Notes under the pieces: model-generated | What the model saw: only the letters and a program-made list of their open reading frames with translations | Databases searched by the model: none | Told to the model about the DNA's origin: nothing | Assembly (NCBI GenBank): GCA_030603485.1 | Contig: JAUVXS010000003.1 | Span: 1-27,364, forward strand | Direction: 5' to 3' | Length of the DNA: 27,364 nucleotides | DNA from: Dehalococcoidia bacterium | GTDB taxonomy: Bacteria; Chloroflexota; Dehalococcoidia; GIF9; AB-539-J10 | In this document: one piece after another, positions 24,786 through 27,364 of the stretch | Position numbering within the stretch: the stretch's first letter is position 1 | How the letters are laid out: each line of letters starts with the position of its first letter | Program-made: the position numbers and the translations under genes

Positions 24786-25120
24786 TGACATTGCCAAGAA
24801 CGGGGCTCCCCACGACAAAATCCGTTTACTCGCTGGACTGGGCAAGAGGCTGGTCAAGTGATATTTGAGAATGATCAAGGAGTTCAGGGGCGTCGCTGAA
24901 CTGAACCCGGCTACATCGTTAGATACATGAGATAAACCCAGTGGTTCAGGTATGACACTGACTTGATCTGCTACTTGAAAGGCTATCCCCAGCCCGCAGT
25001 GCAGTCAAGGATGGGCAGTAGCTCGGGCTAGGCTTTTATCCTTGACAGCATCAGGGTGATGATTATAATCTATATGCAGGGTGAGCTAGGAAAAAAGAGC
25101 GGGCGTCATTTGACAGTATT
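24786..25120 (+). repeat. Direct repeat copy 2, downstream of the carboxylase cluster
   Basis: This copy aligns with 15676-16011 in the same orientation and ends about four bases before the nitroreductase ATG. Relative to the small open frame of copy 1, its in-frame stops are all TGA (24859, 24928, 24964), at positions of GAA, AGA and CGA in copy 1. The copies bracket the roughly 8.5-kb eight-gene cluster. Confidence 0.85.
25042..25069 (+). promoter_or_regulatory. Consensus-like sigma-70 promoter in repeat copy 2
   Basis: TTGACA at 25042-25047 and TATAAT at 25064-25069 are both perfect consensus hexamers, spaced by 16 bases. They point toward the nitroreductase start at 25124, leaving a leader of about 50 bases. 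Copy 1 keeps the -35 box exactly but has a degenerate -10. Confidence 0.6.
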
Positions 25121-25123
25121 GGG

Positions 25124-25693
25124 ATGATGCGAGATTTAATACTGAGGAACAGAAGCTACCGGCGATTTTATCAGGAAGTTGACATAAAACTTGAAACCCT
25201 GAGGGAACTTGTTGAGCTTGCCAGGCTCTCGGCATCGGCCGCAAATATGCAACCGCTAAAATATATCCTTTCCTGCCATCCCGAGAAAAATTCACTGATA
25301 TTCCCACATCTTGCCTGGGCCAGGTATCTCACGGATTGGTCCGGTCCCCGTGAAGGGGAAAGACCATCAGCATACATTATTATTCTTGGGGACACAGAGA
25401 TAAGCCGGTCTTTTGGCTGCGACCACTGAATAGCTGCCCAAAGTATCCTACTGGGGGCGACAGAGAAAGGTTTGGGTGGCTGTATGATTGCTGCAATAAA
25501 TAAGGAGGGACTTCGTAAAGTTTTAGAAATACCGACACGATATGAAATACTGCTTGTCCTGGCTCTAGGCAAGCCTAAAGAAACAGTAGTGGTAGGAATG
25601 GTTGGATCCAGCGGAGATACCAAGTACTGGCGCGATAGTGAAGGGGTGCATCATGTGCCCAAGCGACTCCTCGATGAAATAATCATCGGTTAG
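25124..25693 (+). pseudogene. Nitroreductase family protein interrupted by one in-frame TGA
   Basis: Read through the TGA at 25427-25429, this is a complete FMN-dependent nitroreductase-like protein of about 189 residues. The N-terminal block is LILRNRSYRRFYQEVDI, followed by ARLSASAANMQPLKYI, PSAYIIILGDTEISRSFGCDH, then the stop, then IAAQSILLGATEKGLGGCMIAAI, PTRYEILLVLALGKPKETV and the C-terminal GVHHVPKRLLDEII. The frame is the same on both sides. In the family the residue at the stop is normally Gly (CDxGIAAQ), so GGA to TGA is one base change. No Shine-Dalgarno is visible before ATG 25124. The gene follows directly on repeat copy 2, whose promoter points into it. Either a recent pseudogene, a sequencing error or, less likely, a read-through case. 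Confidence 0.82.
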
Positions 25694-25958
25694 CTGACGC
25701 CAGGCAACACTATCTTATGCACAGATACGAAAACCAAAATATCGCTGAACTGAGAGCTGAGCCACCGGGTTGGGAGCAGGTGTATAATACACTATCCGAC
25801 AAATCTTCGGCCTACTCTGCCCCAAGAATCCTAGGATGTTACTTACAAACAGGAGAAAGAAGGTGATGCGTCAGCGAGTATTGAAACGAGGACATCCTAT
25901 TCCAATCTGAACCGCTGTTTTTGAAGTGAAGAAAGCTTTGTCAGGAAGGAGATAGCTT

Positions 25959-26807
25959 ATGGAGGTTAGGCTTGATACGCATGGACGGAACTTGTTGGCA
26001 ACAAAAGTCTTCTTCAGCGACGAAAGTGGTTTCGAAGTTGCCTCCGTAATCGTGACAGGCGAAACTGATGCTGTTCTCATCGATGCACAGTGGACGTTGT
26101 CAAATGCCCACCGAGTAATCGCAGAAATACTGGAAACAGGCAAATATCTTGAAACGATTTACATTACCCATGCGCATCCCGACCATTACTTTGGATTGGG
26201 CACTATTGCAGAAGCCTTCCCGGAAGCCCGGGTTGTAGCGCTCCCTTCAGTAGCCCGTGTCATCAACAAACAGTTTTTTGGCAAAATAGAGCACTGGGAA
26301 AAAGTGATAGGAGTTGTAAACGTACCCAGAAGAACAGCCAAAATTGAGTCTCTCACCGAGGGCTACTTCGAACTGGAAGGGGAACGTATCGAGATTATCC
26401 CCGAAGTGATGGGGGATATGAAATATAACACAGTAGTCTGGATTCCTTCAATACGGACTCTGGTCGGCAGCGATGTTCTTTTCAACCAAGCACATCCTTT
26501 TACCTGCGAGCTGACTGCCGAAGAACGAGAGCAATGGATACGTGATATTGAGCGCTTGGAGAAACTGGATACTGAGATAATAATTCCTGGCCATCAGAAA
26601 CCGGGAATGCCCTTCGACTCCAGTTCATTCGATTTCACCAAGGACTATCTTGTCGCTACTGAAGAGGAACTGGCAAGAACAAAGGACGTAGCCAGTTTCT
26701 ATTACGCCATGGTTAAACGCTTCCCGGAAGCCAATCTCTTCATCAGTAATGAAATGAATGCAAATGTGTTCAAAGGGGGAATGAGCTGGAATTGGCGGGA
26801 ATATTAG
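25959..26807 (+). CDS. MBL-fold metallo-hydrolase
   Basis: The 282-residue protein has the metallo-beta-lactamase fold. The first metal motif is YITHAHPDHYFGLG (His71, His73, Asp75, His76). A later Asp in LVGSDVLFNQAHPF and the distal His in IIIPGHQKP complete most of the site. The usual third His before the Asp motif is not seen (MGDMKYNTVVWIP in that place), as I recall for one MBL subfamily, so the metal site may differ from the standard two-zinc form. The ATG follows AAGGAGA. There is no signal peptide. The substrate is unknown; hydrolysis of a thioester or lactone would fit the acyl-CoA context, but this is a guess. Confidence 0.88.
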   Translation: MEVRLDTHGRNLLATKVFFSDESGFEVASVIVTGETDAVLIDAQWTLSNAHRVIAEILETGKYLETIYITHAHPDHYFGLGTIAEAFPEARVVALPSVARVINKQFFGKIEHWEKVIGVVNVPRRTAKIESLTEGYFELEGERIEIIPEVMGDMKYNTVVWIPSIRTLVGSDVLFNQAHPFTCELTAEEREQWIRDIERLEKLDTEIIIPGHQKPGMPFDSSSFDFTKDYLVATEEELARTKDVASFYYAMVKRFPEANLFISNEMNANVFKGGMSWNWREY

Positions 26808-27175
26808 AGTATGGTTATTGAGCAAAGTCGCCAGGCACTCTTCAAGACGGTTTCTGAATGATACCTAAAACGGCATATTGACCTGCCCAGTGTCTCAAGG
26901 AGAGACCCAGCTGTGACCGAGCGGGAATGAACGGACGCCGAGGTAGGAAAACAGCGAACAAAGGCGATGGTAGCTGCCTCAATAAAATCGACAAATAGCG
27001 TTGCGAGGAATGTGCGCACCAATATCTCTATCGTACATGGAAACCGATGACGGAGGACTACAGAAAATGGCAGAGGCGAAATACGGAAAATACATCATCT
27101 ATTTCATTTCACCACTGGGTCTGGGGGCAGGTACGAATAGAACAAAATTGAAAGTAACTGAGGAGGATGGAACCT
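26808..27175. other. Gap before the SDR gene with no confident gene
   Basis: No clear gene is seen. A small frame at 27067-27192 (41 codons) starts MAEAKYGKYIIYF and overlaps the SDR start. Its first residues resemble N-termini I have seen on cupin-like proteins, but the rest does not continue such a domain. A plus-strand frame from ATG 26811 (MVIEQSRQALFKTVSE) is stopped only by TGA codons up to about 27047. I regard both as unproven. Confidence 0.4.
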
Positions 27176-27364
27176 ATGAAACTAAAAGATAAAGTAGCTA
27201 TTATTACTGGTGGGGGGACTGGCATAGGGAAGGCCATTAGCCTAGCCTTGGCTAACGAAGGAGCGGCCGTGGTCATAGCCGCTCGTAACCTCTCCAGATT
27301 GGAACAGGCAGCTAAAGACATTAAATCTAGAGGCGGTAAGGCAAGGGCGATACAAACCGATATT
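27176..27364 (+). CDS. Short-chain dehydrogenase/reductase, N-terminal part (open at right edge)
   Basis: The 63 codons present encode the start of an SDR Rossmann domain. They hold the cofactor motif VAIITGGGTGIGKAISLALA (TGxxxGxG, residues 11-18) and VVIAARNLSRLEQAAKDI. An Arg after the second strand (AARN) suggests NADP(H) preference. The ATG follows GAGGAGGATGG at good spacing. The catalytic Ser-Tyr-Lys lies beyond the window. SDRs near acyl-CoA dehydrogenases are often 3-hydroxyacyl-CoA or enoyl-CoA oxidoreductases, but nothing here fixes the substrate. Confidence 0.93.
   Translation, partial: MKLKDKVAIITGGGTGIGKAISLALANEGAAVVIAARNLSRLEQAAKDIKSRGGKARAIQTDI

Larger units (their letters stand above)
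24520..25123. other. Long gene-free stretch holding repeat copy 2 and decayed frames
   Basis: No intact gene is seen in these 604 bases. The right half is the second copy of the direct repeat. In the left half, the minus strand has a short open frame (24728-24561, 55 codons, no start codon). It contains NTRRIVKKGRLPRIIDRL and DHEAEVRVGGITDEVSG, which look protein-like but are not recognised. I see no terminator with a T-run right after the third dehydrogenase. Confidence 0.5.

Noticed and set aside
25389..25405. GGGGACAC inside the nitroreductase as another repeat copy
   Set aside because: It encodes the conserved LGDTEIS segment, so the match is coincidental.
26811..27047. Plus-strand frame after the MBL gene interrupted only by TGA codons
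   Set aside because: The translation resembles no family I know, and three stops of one kind in about 78 codons is not strong evidence.
27067..27192. 41-codon frame with a cupin-like first dozen residues
   Set aside because: No cupin motif follows, and it overlaps the SDR start.
1..27364. Global reassignment of UGA to a sense codon
   Set aside because: TGA ends the PLP enzyme, crotonase, rubrerythrin, the NAD(P)HX enzyme and the third dehydrogenase at family-normal lengths; in the first two, reading on would run into the next gene in another frame.
1..27364. CRISPR array or phage genes
   Set aside because: No regularly spaced short repeats and no capsid, terminase or integrase sequences were seen.

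Overview
The window reads as bacterial chromosome, most likely from an uncultured anaerobe. The EF-Tu and L11 sequences and the gene order tuf-rpmG-secE-nusG-rplK-rplA remind me of Chloroflexota (Dehalococcoidia-like). That placement is from memory of the families, not from a tree. Rubrerythrin, an iron-sulfur flavoprotein and CoA-based catabolic enzymes fit an anaerobic or microaerobic heterotroph.

Layout. (1) 1-2855, plus strand: the 3' half of tuf, then rpmG, secE, nusG, rplK and rplA. The run stops abruptly after rplA; where rplJ/rplL are usually found there is only the C-terminal remnant of a REP-associated (Y1-type) transposase (2869-3159). (2) 3200-6061, minus strand: a tight three-gene operon of an iron-sulfur flavoprotein, a class-III PLP enzyme and an APH-fold small-molecule kinase. 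The last two resemble the known kinase plus phospho-lyase pairs acting on amino alcohols. (3) 6562-9552, plus strand: an amidase and a class-III aminotransferase. (4) 9698-12503: a decayed gene remnant, then on the minus strand a beta-lactamase-fold hydrolase, a TM1367-like cyclophilin-fold protein and rubrerythrin, with a roughly 390-bp inverted-repeat-bounded element among them. (5) 12805-15486, plus strand: bifunctional NAD(P)HX repair enzyme and a zinc alcohol dehydrogenase broken by one in-frame TGA. (6) 16042-24519, plus strand: an eight-gene catabolic cluster made of biotin carboxylase, carboxyltransferase, crotonase, BKACE (DUF849), small biotin carrier and three acyl-CoA dehydrogenases. 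(7) 24520-27364: a non-coding stretch, a nitroreductase broken by one in-frame TGA, an MBL-fold hydrolase and the start of an SDR.

The most notable structure is that cluster (6) lies between two direct copies of a roughly 335-bp repeat (15676-16011 and 24786-25120). Each copy ends just before a gene start and carries sigma-70-like promoter hexamers. The cluster encodes a complete three-subunit acyl-CoA carboxylase together with a beta-keto acid cleavage enzyme and several acyl-CoA dehydrogenases, which suggests an unassigned branched or carboxylated acyl-CoA pathway. Several reading frames are interrupted only by TGA, but TGA also clearly terminates other genes here, so I favour nonsense mutation over a changed genetic code.
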